The translations under genes were made by a program, and so were the position numbers. Shown here piece by piece: positions 8,217 to 16,257 of a DNA stretch of 64,000 nucleotides (positions within the stretch are counted from its first letter, which is position 1; each line of letters starts with the position of its first letter). This DNA is from Clostridiales bacterium UBA6114 (GTDB lineage Bacteria; Bacillota; Clostridia; Oscillospirales; Butyricicoccaceae): contig DIWE01000036.1 of the NCBI GenBank assembly GCA_002423435.1, forward strand, positions 1,073-65,072, in the 5' to 3' direction. The notes below the pieces were generated by a model. It saw only the letters and a program-made list of their open reading frames with translations. It was not told the origin of the DNA and made no database searches.

Positions 8217-9902
8217 TCAGTATTTCCCGAATTCGCCACCGGCCAAAATCGCTTTTGCGCCGGCCGGTACCAGTTCCATAGACTCGGAATCCTCTTTTTT
8301 CTTTTCGATCATGTTTTCGATCATACGGATGAGCTCCGGGCTTAATTTCTCGTCCGCGCCGCCATGCCCCCGGTTTGCACGGCTTGCCTTTCTGATCTTG
8401 AACTTTGTAATCTGCCCCTTGAGCATGTCCGCCTGCTCCATAAGCTCTTCGCTTGCGGCGGCGCTTTCCTCGGAAGTTGCCGAGTTTGTCTGCACGACCT
8501 GGGACACCTGCATGAAGCCCTGGTTGATCTGTGAAATGCCGCCGGCCTGCTCGTTGGACGCGACCGCGATATCGCTTACCAGGGCTGCGGCCCTTGCGAC
8601 CGCGTCGACAATCTCGTTGAGCGCCGCCGCGGTTTCCTTTGCAATCTTTGTGCCGCCCTCGGTCTTCTTGATGGAGCCTTCAATCATTGCGGTCGTTTCC
8701 TTCGCAGCGTTTGCCGATCTTGCGGCGAGATTCCGGACCTCGTCCGCCACGACGGCAAACCCCTTGCCGTATTGGCCCGCGCGCGCCGCTTCCACCGCCG
8801 CGTTTAAGGCGAGGATATTTGTCTGGAATGCGATTTCGTCGATGACCTTGATGATTTTTGAGATGTTGCCGGAGGCCTCGTTGATTTCCTCCATGGCTTT
8901 GAGCATCGCCTGCATCTGGCTGTTTCCCTGCACCGCGTTTGATTTGGCGGTTTCCGCCAGTTTGTTCGCCTCATTCGCGTGCTCCGCGTTCTTTGTCGTC
9001 TGCGCGGAGATCTCCTCTATGGAAGCGGTCAGCTCTTCAATCGCGCTTGCCTGCTCGGTGGCGCCCTGCGCCAGATCCACGCTGGAGCCGGATACCTGCT
9101 TTGCGCCTTCCGCCACCTGCTCGGCGGCGGCGTTTATGTTGCTCATGACGTCGTTTAAGTTATCCGTCATTGCCGCAAATGCCTTGGCGAGCATCCCGAT
9201 CTCGTCCTTACTGCGGATGTCGATCTCGACATCAAGATCCCCTCCGGCGATCCTGCCCGATACGTCGACCAGTTTCTTTACGGGAGTCGTGATGGAATTG
9301 GCCAGGATAAACCCGATGACCAGCGCCAGCGCAATAGCGATTCCGGTCGAAGTGAACAGGATAATAATGATTCTGGTCTGGCTGCCCGCGATCTCTTTTT
9401 TGATTCCTTCAATATTATCGGCCCGGTTTTGCGCATGCTCCTTATTGATTTCGACCAGCGCCTGGGTTTCCTCCGCTATTTTGGTGCCGATTGCGACGAT
9501 TTCCTCTTCATTGCCCCTCGCGACGGCCGGGAACAGCTCCTGCTTTACGCTCGTAAACCATGCGTCGCTGCGCTCCGCCGCATTGCGGTTTTCCTCCGTG
9601 TCGTCCATGCGCAGCAGCGTTTCCTGCGCCTGGCTGTATTCCTCGGAAAGCTCTTCAAAGCTCTCGACATAGCTTTCATTTCCATAGAGCATATACGCCC
9701 TTGCGAGGCTCGCCCGTTCAGATAGGTTGTAAGAAAGCTCTTCATTTATTTTGAAGATTTCAAACTGAACGTCGGTCATATCGCTGACTTGCTGGTTGAT
9801 CCTGCGCAGATCCGAATATGTAATTGCAGCGATGACGGCAAAAATGAGAACGATGGCAACATAGCCCGCTAAGATTTTTGTTCGTAATTTCTTTGTAAAC
9901 AT
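8217..9902 (-). CDS. Methyl-accepting chemotaxis protein
   Basis: A transmembrane chemoreceptor of 561 aa. The first transmembrane segment is at about residues 8-30, a four-helix-bundle sensor of about 150 residues follows, then a second transmembrane segment near 180-205, a HAMP domain, and a long cytoplasmic coiled coil. The coiled coil contains the invariant signalling tip EIAFQTNILALNAAVEAA that contacts CheA and CheW. The ATG at 9902 fits best: AAGGG lies 9 nt before it, while an upstream TTG and ATG sit right against that site. A cheW gene ends 27 bp upstream on the same strand, so the two are probably co-transcribed. The C-terminus lacks an obvious CheB/CheR docking pentapeptide. Confidence 0.93.
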   Translation of the reverse strand: MFTKKLRTKILAGYVAIVLIFAVIAAITYSDLRRINQQVSDMTDVQFEIFKINEELSYNLSERASLARAYMLYGNESYVESFEELSEEYSQAQETLLRMDDTEENRNAAERSDAWFTSVKQELFPAVARGNEEEIVAIGTKIAEETQALVEINKEHAQNRADNIEGIKKEIAGSQTRIIIILFTSTGIAIALALVIGFILANSITTPVKKLVDVSGRIAGGDLDVEIDIRSKDEIGMLAKAFAAMTDNLNDVMSNINAAAEQVAEGAKQVSGSSVDLAQGATEQASAIEELTASIEEISAQTTKNAEHANEANKLAETAKSNAVQGNSQMQAMLKAMEEINEASGNISKIIKVIDEIAFQTNILALNAAVEAARAGQYGKGFAVVADEVRNLAARSANAAKETTAMIEGSIKKTEGGTKIAKETAAALNEIVDAVARAAALVSDIAVASNEQAGGISQINQGFMQVSQVVQTNSATSEESAAASEELMEQADMLKGQITKFKIRKASRANRGHGGADEKLSPELIRMIENMIEKKKEDSESMELVPAGAKAILAGGEFGKY

Positions 9903-9929
9903 ACCCATCAACCCTTTTTATTTATATTT

Positions 9930-10424
9930 TTAAATGTTTGATAATTCGGACAGTTCATCTTCCCGCAACAGCTTATTGCAGTCGAGGATCAGCTTTACTT
10001 CGTTTTCCACCTTCCCGATGCCGTGGATGTATCGGTTGAAGGAAGCGCTTCCGACCTCGGGCGGCGGCACAATATCCTCCTCCGGGATCACCAGCACCTC
10101 GGATACCCTGTCGACAATGAGGCCGATGGACAGCTCCTGAATATCGATCACGATCACGCAGGTCCGGTTGTCGTAATCCTTTGCCTGCTTCTTGAACCGG
10201 ACTCTCGCATCCATGACGGGGATGATCTTTCCCCGCAGATTGATAACGCCCTTGATATATTCCGGCAGCTCCGGAATCTGGGTCACAGGCTGCAAACCTA
10301 TAATTTCGGTGACGTGGCGAATTTCAATTCCATACCCCTCATTCCCCAATTGAAACGTAAGAAACTTGTTTTTTTGTGTGTCCTCCTCCTGCTCCATCAA
10401 TTCCTGCTCAAAAGGTTTCTCCAT
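9930..10424 (-). CDS. cheW: Chemotaxis coupling protein CheW
   Basis: CheW links chemoreceptors to the CheA kinase. This 164-aa protein consists of an acidic N-terminal tail (MEKPFEQELMEQEEDTQK) and one CheW SH3-like domain: LTFQLGNEGYGIEIRHVTEI near residues 21-40, then GVINLRGKIIPVMDAR near 60-75. The start at 10424 has AAAGGAG 7 nt upstream. It precedes the receptor gene by 27 bp, so receptor and coupler form a small dedicated unit. No cheA, cheY or flagellar gene is in the window. Confidence 0.93.
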   Translation of the reverse strand: MEKPFEQELMEQEEDTQKNKFLTFQLGNEGYGIEIRHVTEIIGLQPVTQIPELPEYIKGVINLRGKIIPVMDARVRFKKQAKDYDNRTCVIVIDIQELSIGLIVDRVSEVLVIPEEDIVPPPEVGSASFNRYIHGIGKVENEVKLILDCNKLLREDELSELSNI

Positions 10425-10529
10425 AATTTGACTCCTTTCCACTTTATTTTTGAGCCGCGTTTTACTTAAGCCGCTATCCGAACGCGGCGAAACGGTTTGC
10501 TTTCCGGCACGCTGATGATGTTTCTGAAA

Positions 10530-10555
10530 AAGGTGAGTAAGTTCTTACTCACCTT
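10530..10555. promoter_or_regulatory. Operator-like 12-bp inverted repeat
   Basis: AAGGTGAGTAAG (10530-10541), TT, then CTTACTCACCTT (10544-10555) form a perfect dyad with a 2-nt centre in the 311-bp gap between cheW and the tetR-type gene. On the minus strand it is followed by TTTTTC, so a weak terminator for the TetR gene is the alternative. A second dyad, AACACGA-N6-TCGTGTT, lies at 10577-10596. Nothing else was seen in the gap. Confidence 0.5.
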
Positions 10556-10735
10556 TCTGTATTTAATAACGCCCAGAACACGAGTGATTTCGTGTTTTGA
10601 GCGAGTATTTTCATTTTTATGATGGTAAACCGGTGACAGATTGCAAAATTCTATCAGTTTTCGTCTACGAACTTCTCCCCTATTGCGAAGAAAGTGCGTA
10701 TCTTGTCCAAATTAAATTTTCCTCACCTCAATAAA

Positions 10736-11326
10736 TTAAGCTTTGAACGCCTCCAGTATGATGTTTAATAGCGACTTAAGCTGTTTCTTTAAAGAAAATC
10801 CATATTTACACATTTTCCACTCGAGGGACACCCTTAAAAATGTGCCCAGAATAATATCCGTAAGATCTTTGCTGTCGGCTTTTGAATTGATAAGCCCAAG
10901 GCGCTTCGCCTCTTCAATTTCCGCTTTTATAAATGATGAGCGGCAGTCAAAAATCGACCTGATTTTTAATGCGAATTCGGGCATGCACAGAAGGACATCA
11001 TACGCTCCGGCAATCGCTATAAGCCCTGGAGACTCTTCATAGTATTCGGCAAGTTTTTCTACGGAATAAGTTATCGCTTCAATAGGGGAATTCGAATTTG
11101 CCTTTGCAGCGTCCATAATGATGGGATCCAGCCTTGAATATTGGTCAATCACCGCATCGATCAGTTCATTCTTGGTATTAAAATACTTAAAAATTGTAGC
11201 TTCCGAAATCTTTTGCCTTTTTGCAATTTCCTTTGTCGACATGGCCTGTATGCCGAATTCATTGATCACCCCAATCGCCTCGATAATGATTGCCTGTTTT
11301 CTGGCTTTGCCGGTAATGGTTTTCAT
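10736..11326 (-). CDS. TetR/AcrR-family transcriptional regulator
   Basis: A 196-aa ligand-responsive repressor by family. The N-terminal helix-turn-helix at about residues 8-55 has the usual pattern (STKEIAKRQKISEATIFKYF, then TKNELIDAV). The remaining helical domain is the ligand and dimer part. The start at 11326 has GGAGG 5 nt upstream. A 7-bp inverted repeat (TTTCCTC-N6-GAGGAAA, 11329-11348) covers that ribosome site. The genes controlled are unclear, since neighbouring folT and cheW have no evident link; a dyad at 10530-10555 downstream is a candidate operator. Confidence 0.88.
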   Translation of the reverse strand: MKTITGKARKQAIIIEAIGVINEFGIQAMSTKEIAKRQKISEATIFKYFNTKNELIDAVIDQYSRLDPIIMDAAKANSNSPIEAITYSVEKLAEYYEESPGLIAIAGAYDVLLCMPEFALKIRSIFDCRSSFIKAEIEEAKRLGLINSKADSKDLTDIILGTFLRVSLEWKMCKYGFSLKKQLKSLLNIILEAFKA

Positions 11327-11328
11327 GT

Positions 11329-11348
11329 TTTCCTCCACGGTGAGGAAA
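11329..11348. promoter_or_regulatory. Inverted repeat over the tetR ribosome binding site
   Basis: TTTCCTC (11329-11335), 6 nt, GAGGAAA (11342-11348). The left arm includes the complement of the GGAGG ribosome site of the TetR gene, so the dyad could be an autoregulatory operator or an RNA hairpin that hides the start. Confidence 0.35.
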
Positions 11349-11467
11349 CACACTTTCTTTCCATACTATATATCGCGCAAAAGCGCCGCTACTTAAGCGT
11401 CGAGGGGGTTAAGACATCGGTTTATTTGTTGCCGCTAAATAGTGAAAGGTGTGATTCCCGTTTCTTA

Positions 11468-11500
11468 TAAAAAAACAAGCGGATAATTATCCGCTTGTTT
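11468..11500 (-). terminator. Intrinsic terminator of folT
   Basis: The 28-bp perfect palindrome AAACAAGCGGATAA/TTATCCGCTTGTTT (11473-11500) lies 19 bp past the folT stop and on the minus strand runs into TTTTTTT. Confidence 0.75.
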
Positions 11501-11519
11501 TTGATTTGATTGCGGTATT

Positions 11520-12020
11520 TTACCGGAGCCTGTTCGAAAGGGGCCTTGCGATCATGGAGAAAAGGACCGTCTGGACAATCACGAAGGCGGATTTTGTCAG
11601 GAGGATCGGGAATAGGACGCTCTGCCACATAAGGCGTCTGCCGACGATGAGCCAGACGGAGCTAAGCCCGATGTCGACCAGCGCGGTGACAAGAAGAAAA
11701 CTCAGAAAAATGCGTTTTGTGGTAATCTCTTTATTGTGGAACATCCACCCGTATATGAGGCCCTTGATGGCGGCCGAAAGCGCGAACAGCGGGTCTGCCG
11801 CGAGCCCGGGGGAGTCTATGAACGCGCCCAGTATTTCGCCCGCGACAAGCAAGAGTGCGCCGATGATCGGCCCGAACAGGAAACCGGAAAAGGCGTTCGG
11901 GATAAACTGAAGGCTGAAGCGGTCGACATTTCCGGGCGTGTACACGGATAAAAACCTTGAAAACAGGATATCGAGCGCGATCAGGATCACCGCGATGAAG
12001 ACACTGTTTCTCCTGCGCAA
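11520..12020 (-). CDS. folT: ECF transporter S component, folate family
   Basis: The substrate-binding membrane subunit of an energy-coupling-factor vitamin importer; it works with the shared EcfT and EcfA/A' proteins encoded elsewhere. At 166 aa it has about five or six hydrophobic helices and the folate-family features RFLSVYTPGNVDRFSLQFIP near residues 22-41 and GFLFGPIIGALLLVAGEILG after it. The start is a TTG with a strong AGGAGGGG 6 nt upstream. It is transcribed alone from the promoter at 12055-12083, divergent from gdpP. I see no THF riboswitch in the short leader. Folate specificity is by family resemblance. Confidence 0.85.
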   Translation of the reverse strand: MRRRNSVFIAVILIALDILFSRFLSVYTPGNVDRFSLQFIPNAFSGFLFGPIIGALLLVAGEILGAFIDSPGLAADPLFALSAAIKGLIYGWMFHNKEITTKRIFLSFLLVTALVDIGLSSVWLIVGRRLMWQSVLFPILLTKSAFVIVQTVLFSMIARPLSNRLR

Positions 12021-12054
12021 GAGAAGCCCCTCCTTAATATTTGCTCATATCAAT

Positions 12055-12083
12055 AGAATAGAAGCCGCGCCATTTAATGTCAA
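12055..12083 (-). promoter_or_regulatory. SigA-type promoter of folT
   Basis: On the minus strand TTGACA (12078-12083), 17 nt, TATTCT (12055-12060), about 35 bp before the TTG start. Confidence 0.65.
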
Positions 12084-12105
12084 TACAAAGATTCCCAGAA
12101 ATCAG

Positions 12106-12134
12106 TGGAAAAACAAAGACGTTTGAGATATAAT
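12106..12134 (+). promoter_or_regulatory. SigA-type promoter of the gdpP cluster
   Basis: TGGAAA (12106-12111), 17 nt, TATAAT (12129-12134), back to back with the folT promoter. The expected start of transcription is near 12141, just before the palindrome at 12148. Confidence 0.6.
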
Positions 12135-12147
12135 AAATAATATCTGT

Positions 12148-12169
12148 ACAAACCGACGGGTCGGTTTGT
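12148..12169. promoter_or_regulatory. Palindromic operator-like site at the start of the gdpP leader
   Basis: ACAAACCGAC-GG-GTCGGTTTGT is a perfect 10-bp dyad with a 2-nt centre, directly downstream of the predicted transcription start. The spacing and symmetry suit a dimeric repressor; an RNA hairpin is the alternative. Two further small hairpins (GCGGC/GCCGC and AACCG/CGGTT) follow before the gene. Confidence 0.5.
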
Positions 12170-12285
12170 TTGCGCGGCGTAAGCCGCACGAACCGTTTTC
12201 GCCGGTTTTGATTCGTTTGGCGGATATAGCATATAAATAAGGCTATCCGGAAATTCAGCTTTATATTCGGAAAGGGGTGGTACCG

Positions 12286-14283
12286 GTGGATAAAAAGTTT
12301 TTAAGGCTGATCGAGCCGGGCTTCCGGTTTTATTTTCTGGTACTGTTTCTTTTTGCCGCGACAAGCGCGGTTTTCTCCTTAAAGGTCGCCGCGGTCCAGG
12401 TTTTGGCCGTCGTTTTGATCTATTTTTACTATCGGCGCGAAAATATAAGAAAGCGCCGCAAAATCGTAAAGTATGTTGAAACGCTTACCTACAACGTAAA
12501 CGACGTCACAAAAACCTCCGTCATGAATATCCCGTTCCCGATGGTGATATTAAACGCGGACAGAGAGGAAATCATATGGTGCAACGACCATTTTTACGAA
12601 ATGACGGGAAGCCGCGATCAGCTTTTTGAAACAAGGATCGGCGACGTCGTGCCGGGCTTCGACATCCGCTGGGTGATCGAGGGAAAGGCCGTCTGCCCGA
12701 AGGGGGTCGCGGTCAGGGACAGGTTTTACGAGGTGTATGGGAATCTTGTGCGGCCCCACTCGCAGACAAACGGGCGGGGCATTCTTATCACTCTGCTCTG
12801 GATCGACAAAACCGGCTTTGAAACGCTGAGGAAAAAATACAAGGAAACCAGGCTCGTGATGTCGCTCATCATGATCGATAATTACGAGGAGCTATTAAAA
12901 AATGCAACCGAGAATGAAAAATCCCAGATCCTTGCCGAAATAGATAATGTAGTCACCGCGTGGGCCTCTCCCGCAAACGGCGTGCTCCGGAAATTCGACA
13001 GGGACAGGTATCTGTTCGTTTTCGAGGAATCGGCGATGGAAGGCTTCTCAAAGGATAAATTCCAGATTCTTGAGAAGGTGCGCGCGATCCAGAGCAGGGA
13101 GGGAATTTCGGCGACGCTCAGCATCGGGATCGGGCACGACGGCTCGAATCTGGCTGAAAACTACAGCTACGCAAACCTCGCGATCGACATGGCTCTGTCG
13201 CGCGGCGGCGACCAGATCGTGATTAAAAACAAATATAATTTTGAATTTTACGGGGGCCAGGTGCAGACGCCCGAAAAACGCACCAAGGTGCGCTCGAGAG
13301 TCATGGCCAATTCGTTTGTCCAGATCATCAAGGACTCGTCCAAGGTCTATATCATGGGACACAAGGTGTCGGACATCGACAGTGTCGGGTCGGCCGCAGG
13401 GATTGTCTGCCTCTCGCGCAAGCTGGGCACGCCGGCCTTTATCGTGATCGATCAGGACGACACGGCGGCGGGATCGCTTGTGAGCCGTTTAAGGAGCGTC
13501 CCCGAATACAGGGACGTGTTTCTTGCGCCGGAGGACGCGATTCTCTACGCCGATTCGAACACGCTTCTTGTCGTTGTCGACACAAATCGTCCCGATTACG
13601 TCGAATCGCCACAGCTTCTCTCGGCCTTAAACCGCGTGGCCGTCATCGACCACCATCGGCGCGCCGCGAGCTATATCGACAATTGCGTGATCAATTTCCA
13701 CGAGCCGTACTCCTCGTCGACGGCCGAGCTCGTGACCGAGCTTTTGCAGTACACGGTTAAGCCGCAGGAGGTTTTGCGGGTCGAGGCGGAAGCGCTTTTA
13801 GGCGGCATCGTGCTCGACTCCAAATGGTTCACCATCCGTACGGGGGTGCGCACATTCGAGGCCTCGGCCTATTTAAAAAGGATCGGTGCGGATACGGTGG
13901 AGGTCAAAAAGATGTTCCAGAGCGATTTCGACCTTTACCAGCTGCGGCATAAGCTTGCGTCAAACGTTGAGATCTACAGGGGCGACGCCGCGATCGCGGT
14001 GTATAACGGCAACGCCGAACGCGCAATCGCGGCGCAGGCGGCCGACGACCTTTTAAGCATCAGCGGAATCCGCGCTTCTTTTGTGATATTGAACGACGAG
14101 AGCACGGTTGTGATTTCGGCGCGGTCGCTCGGGCAGATCAATGTGCAGCTGATCATGGAAAAGCTCGGCGGCGGCGGGAATCTGACGACGGCCGGCGTCC
14201 AGCTCGACGGCATCACGATCGCCGACGCGGTGGAAAAGCTAAAAAACGCTTACGACAACTATTTGGAGGAAAGAAAACAGTAA
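12286..14283 (+). CDS. gdpP: Cyclic-di-AMP phosphodiesterase GdpP
   Basis: Hydrolyses the second messenger c-di-AMP, which controls potassium and osmotic balance and wall stress. The 665-aa protein has two N-terminal membrane helices (about 10-50), a PAS-like domain (about 75-165), a degenerate GGDEF domain (about 170-310) without the GGDEF motif, and a DHH/DHHA1 catalytic half with SDIDSVGSA, VVVDTNRPDY, DHHRRA and GGGGNLTTAG. I chose the GTG at 12286, which has GGGG 8 nt upstream; an in-frame GTG at 12277 overlaps that site. gdpP-rplI-dnaB is a conserved Firmicutes order. Confidence 0.94.
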   Translation: MDKKFLRLIEPGFRFYFLVLFLFAATSAVFSLKVAAVQVLAVVLIYFYYRRENIRKRRKIVKYVETLTYNVNDVTKTSVMNIPFPMVILNADREEIIWCNDHFYEMTGSRDQLFETRIGDVVPGFDIRWVIEGKAVCPKGVAVRDRFYEVYGNLVRPHSQTNGRGILITLLWIDKTGFETLRKKYKETRLVMSLIMIDNYEELLKNATENEKSQILAEIDNVVTAWASPANGVLRKFDRDRYLFVFEESAMEGFSKDKFQILEKVRAIQSREGISATLSIGIGHDGSNLAENYSYANLAIDMALSRGGDQIVIKNKYNFEFYGGQVQTPEKRTKVRSRVMANSFVQIIKDSSKVYIMGHKVSDIDSVGSAAGIVCLSRKLGTPAFIVIDQDDTAAGSLVSRLRSVPEYRDVFLAPEDAILYADSNTLLVVVDTNRPDYVESPQLLSALNRVAVIDHHRRAASYIDNCVINFHEPYSSSTAELVTELLQYTVKPQEVLRVEAEALLGGIVLDSKWFTIRTGVRTFEASAYLKRIGADTVEVKKMFQSDFDLYQLRHKLASNVEIYRGDAAIAVYNGNAERAIAAQAADDLLSISGIRASFVILNDESTVVISARSLGQINVQLIMEKLGGGGNLTTAGVQLDGITIADAVEKLKNAYDNYLEERKQ

Positions 14284-14420
14284 GGGGTCGAAAGTCTGAA
14301 AAAATTTAAACTTCAAGATTTGCGTACGTGCTGCTCGCCCCATGGGAAACGGCAACACATGCACAATATGGCCATCCCTTTTTTGTGGTCGTTTTGTGCC
14401 TCGCAGCGTAGAGGAAAGGA

Positions 14421-14879
14421 ATGGTCATAATTATGAAAGTCATTTTGCTTCAGGATATTCAGGGGAAGGGGAAGAAGGGGCAGATCCTCGACGTGTCCGA
14501 CGGATATGCGAGGAATTTTCTGTTTCCGCGCAAGATGGCCACGGAGGCGAGCGCCGACGCGTTAAACGCGATCAAGCTCCAGGACGAGGCGAAGCGGCAC
14601 AGGGTCGAGCTTGAGCGGAAAGAGGCCGAGGAGCTGTCGAGAAGGCTTAAGGGGATGTCCGTCAAGGTCTATGCCAAGGCGGGATCGGGCGGCCGGCTGT
14701 TCGGGGCGATCACGGCCAAAGAGATCTCGGAGGCGCTCAAGGCGCAGCACGGGGTCGAGATCGACAAGCACAAGCTTGTTCTGGACGAGCCGATCAAAAG
14801 CTTCGGCACATATGAGGTAAAGGCAAAGCTTTATCCGGAGATTTCGGGCACGGTCTATGTCGTCGTGGCCGAGGTGTAG
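14421..14879 (+). CDS. rplI: 50S ribosomal protein L9
   Basis: A 23S rRNA-binding protein made of two globular domains joined by a long helix. The N-terminal signature MKVILLQDIQGKGKKGQI and a GYARNFLFPR motif are clear, as is the C-terminal domain ending ISGTVYVVVAEV. Two starts are possible. The ATG at 14421 has GAGG 6 nt upstream and adds MVII; the ATG at 14433 gives the canonical MKVILL but sits 13 nt from the nearest purine-rich site. It lies between gdpP (137 bp upstream) and dnaB (40 bp downstream) and is probably co-transcribed with them. Confidence 0.93.
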   Translation: MVIIMKVILLQDIQGKGKKGQILDVSDGYARNFLFPRKMATEASADALNAIKLQDEAKRHRVELERKEAEELSRRLKGMSVKVYAKAGSGGRLFGAITAKEISEALKAQHGVEIDKHKLVLDEPIKSFGTYEVKAKLYPEISGTVYVVVAEV

Positions 14880-14919
14880 ATGGACTGTTGGATTTTGCGA
14901 GCGCGGGGGTGCGGTATAA

Positions 14920-16257
14920 ATGGACGAGCTTTTAAACAAAAGGGTGCCGCATAGCCTGGAAGCCGAGCAGGCGATATTGGGCGCGATGCTGATCGACCCC
15001 GCCTGCGTGCCCGAAGTGGTCGAGAAGTTAAACCCGTCCGATTTCTACATCGAGGAAAACCGCGCGATTTTCGAAACGATTTATTCGATGTTCGCGGCCT
15101 CGGGGAAAAAGGTCGATCCGGTCACGGTGCTCGAGGAGCTGAAAATTTCCGGGCTTTACGACAAGACGGGCGGCAGCGCGTATCTCATGCAGCTCATGGA
15201 AGTGACGCCGACGGCGGCGAACGTGAAGGAATACTGCGAGATCGTGCGCGGCAAGAGCATCCTCCGCGCCGTGCTGCAGGCGGCGAGCGAGACGATCGAC
15301 CTGATTCTGTCCGAGGAGGGCGAGCCCTATGAGATCGCGGATCTCGCCGAGCAGAAGATGTATGCCGTCCGGCAGGGCAGGGAAGTAAAGGGCCTTACGC
15401 ATATCAAGTCGGCGATCAACGATGTGTACAATACGCTCGACGAAATGGCGGCAAACACGGAAAAAATCACGGGGATCTCCACGGGTTTTTCCGTAATCGA
15501 TTCCGTAATCGGCGGGTTGAACCGCTCGGACCTGATTCTGCTCGCGGCGCGTCCCGGCATGGGCAAGACGAGTATGGCGCTGAACATGGCGATGCACGCG
15601 GCCGAAAAATCCGGAAAATGCGTCGCTGTTTTTCAGCTTGAAATGTCAAAGGAACAGCTCGCGATGCGGTTTCTGTCATCAAAAGCGCGGGTGGAGCTCA
15701 AGAAAATCCGCGTCGGAGACCTTACGCCCAACGAATGGACCGAGGTTGTCCGCGGGGCCAACGAGCTTTCGCGCACAAAGCTTTATATAGACGACAATCC
15801 GGCGATCAAGGTCGCCGACATCAAGGCCAAATGCCGCCGCCTGGGAAACGATCTCGGCCTGATCGTGATCGACTACCTGCAGCTCATGCAGGGCTCAAAG
15901 AAATATGAAAACCGCGTGCTCGAGGTAAGCGACATCTCCCGGTCCCTTAAAATTATGGCAAAGGAGCTCAGCGTGCCGGTGCTTTGCCTTTCGCAGCTTT
16001 CCCGCGCGTCCGAGCAGCGGCCGAACAAGCGGCCGATGCTGTCCGACCTGCGCGAATCGGGCGCGATCGAGCAGGACGCCGATATCGTCATGTTCCTGTA
16101 TCGCGACGATTATTACTACGACGATTCCGAGGAACGCAACATGGCCGAATGCATCATTGCAAAAAACCGCCACGGTGAGACCGGCAAGATCATGCTCCAG
16201 TGGTCGGGGCAGTTTACCTCGTTTTCCAGTCAGGACAGGGTGCATCATGAACCGTAA
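14920..16257 (+). CDS. dnaB: Replicative DNA helicase DnaB
   Basis: The hexameric 5'-to-3' helicase at the replication fork (called DnaC in Bacillus). The 445-aa protein has the N-terminal helical domain (about 10-110, starting VPHSLEAEQAILGAML), a linker, and a RecA-type ATPase with Walker A ARPGMGKTS near 210-218, Walker B LIVIDYLQLM and the DRESGAIEQDAD-like region read here as LRESGAIEQDADIVMFLYR. No intein or insertion interrupts it. The ribosome site is weak (GGGGGTG). Its last 11 bases overlap tilS. Confidence 0.96.
   Translation: MDELLNKRVPHSLEAEQAILGAMLIDPACVPEVVEKLNPSDFYIEENRAIFETIYSMFAASGKKVDPVTVLEELKISGLYDKTGGSAYLMQLMEVTPTAANVKEYCEIVRGKSILRAVLQAASETIDLILSEEGEPYEIADLAEQKMYAVRQGREVKGLTHIKSAINDVYNTLDEMAANTEKITGISTGFSVIDSVIGGLNRSDLILLAARPGMGKTSMALNMAMHAAEKSGKCVAVFQLEMSKEQLAMRFLSSKARVELKKIRVGDLTPNEWTEVVRGANELSRTKLYIDDNPAIKVADIKAKCRRLGNDLGLIVIDYLQLMQGSKKYENRVLEVSDISRSLKIMAKELSVPVLCLSQLSRASEQRPNKRPMLSDLRESGAIEQDADIVMFLYRDDYYYDDSEERNMAECIIAKNRHGETGKIMLQWSGQFTSFSSQDRVHHEP

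Noticed and set aside
8311..9672. 453-codon open frame on the plus strand
   Set aside because: It lies antisense to the chemoreceptor gene. It has Ser/Ala-rich low-complexity translation, no ribosome site, and no family resemblance.
12021..12080. THF riboswitch before folT
   Set aside because: The leader between promoter and start is only about 30 nt, too short for the aptamer.
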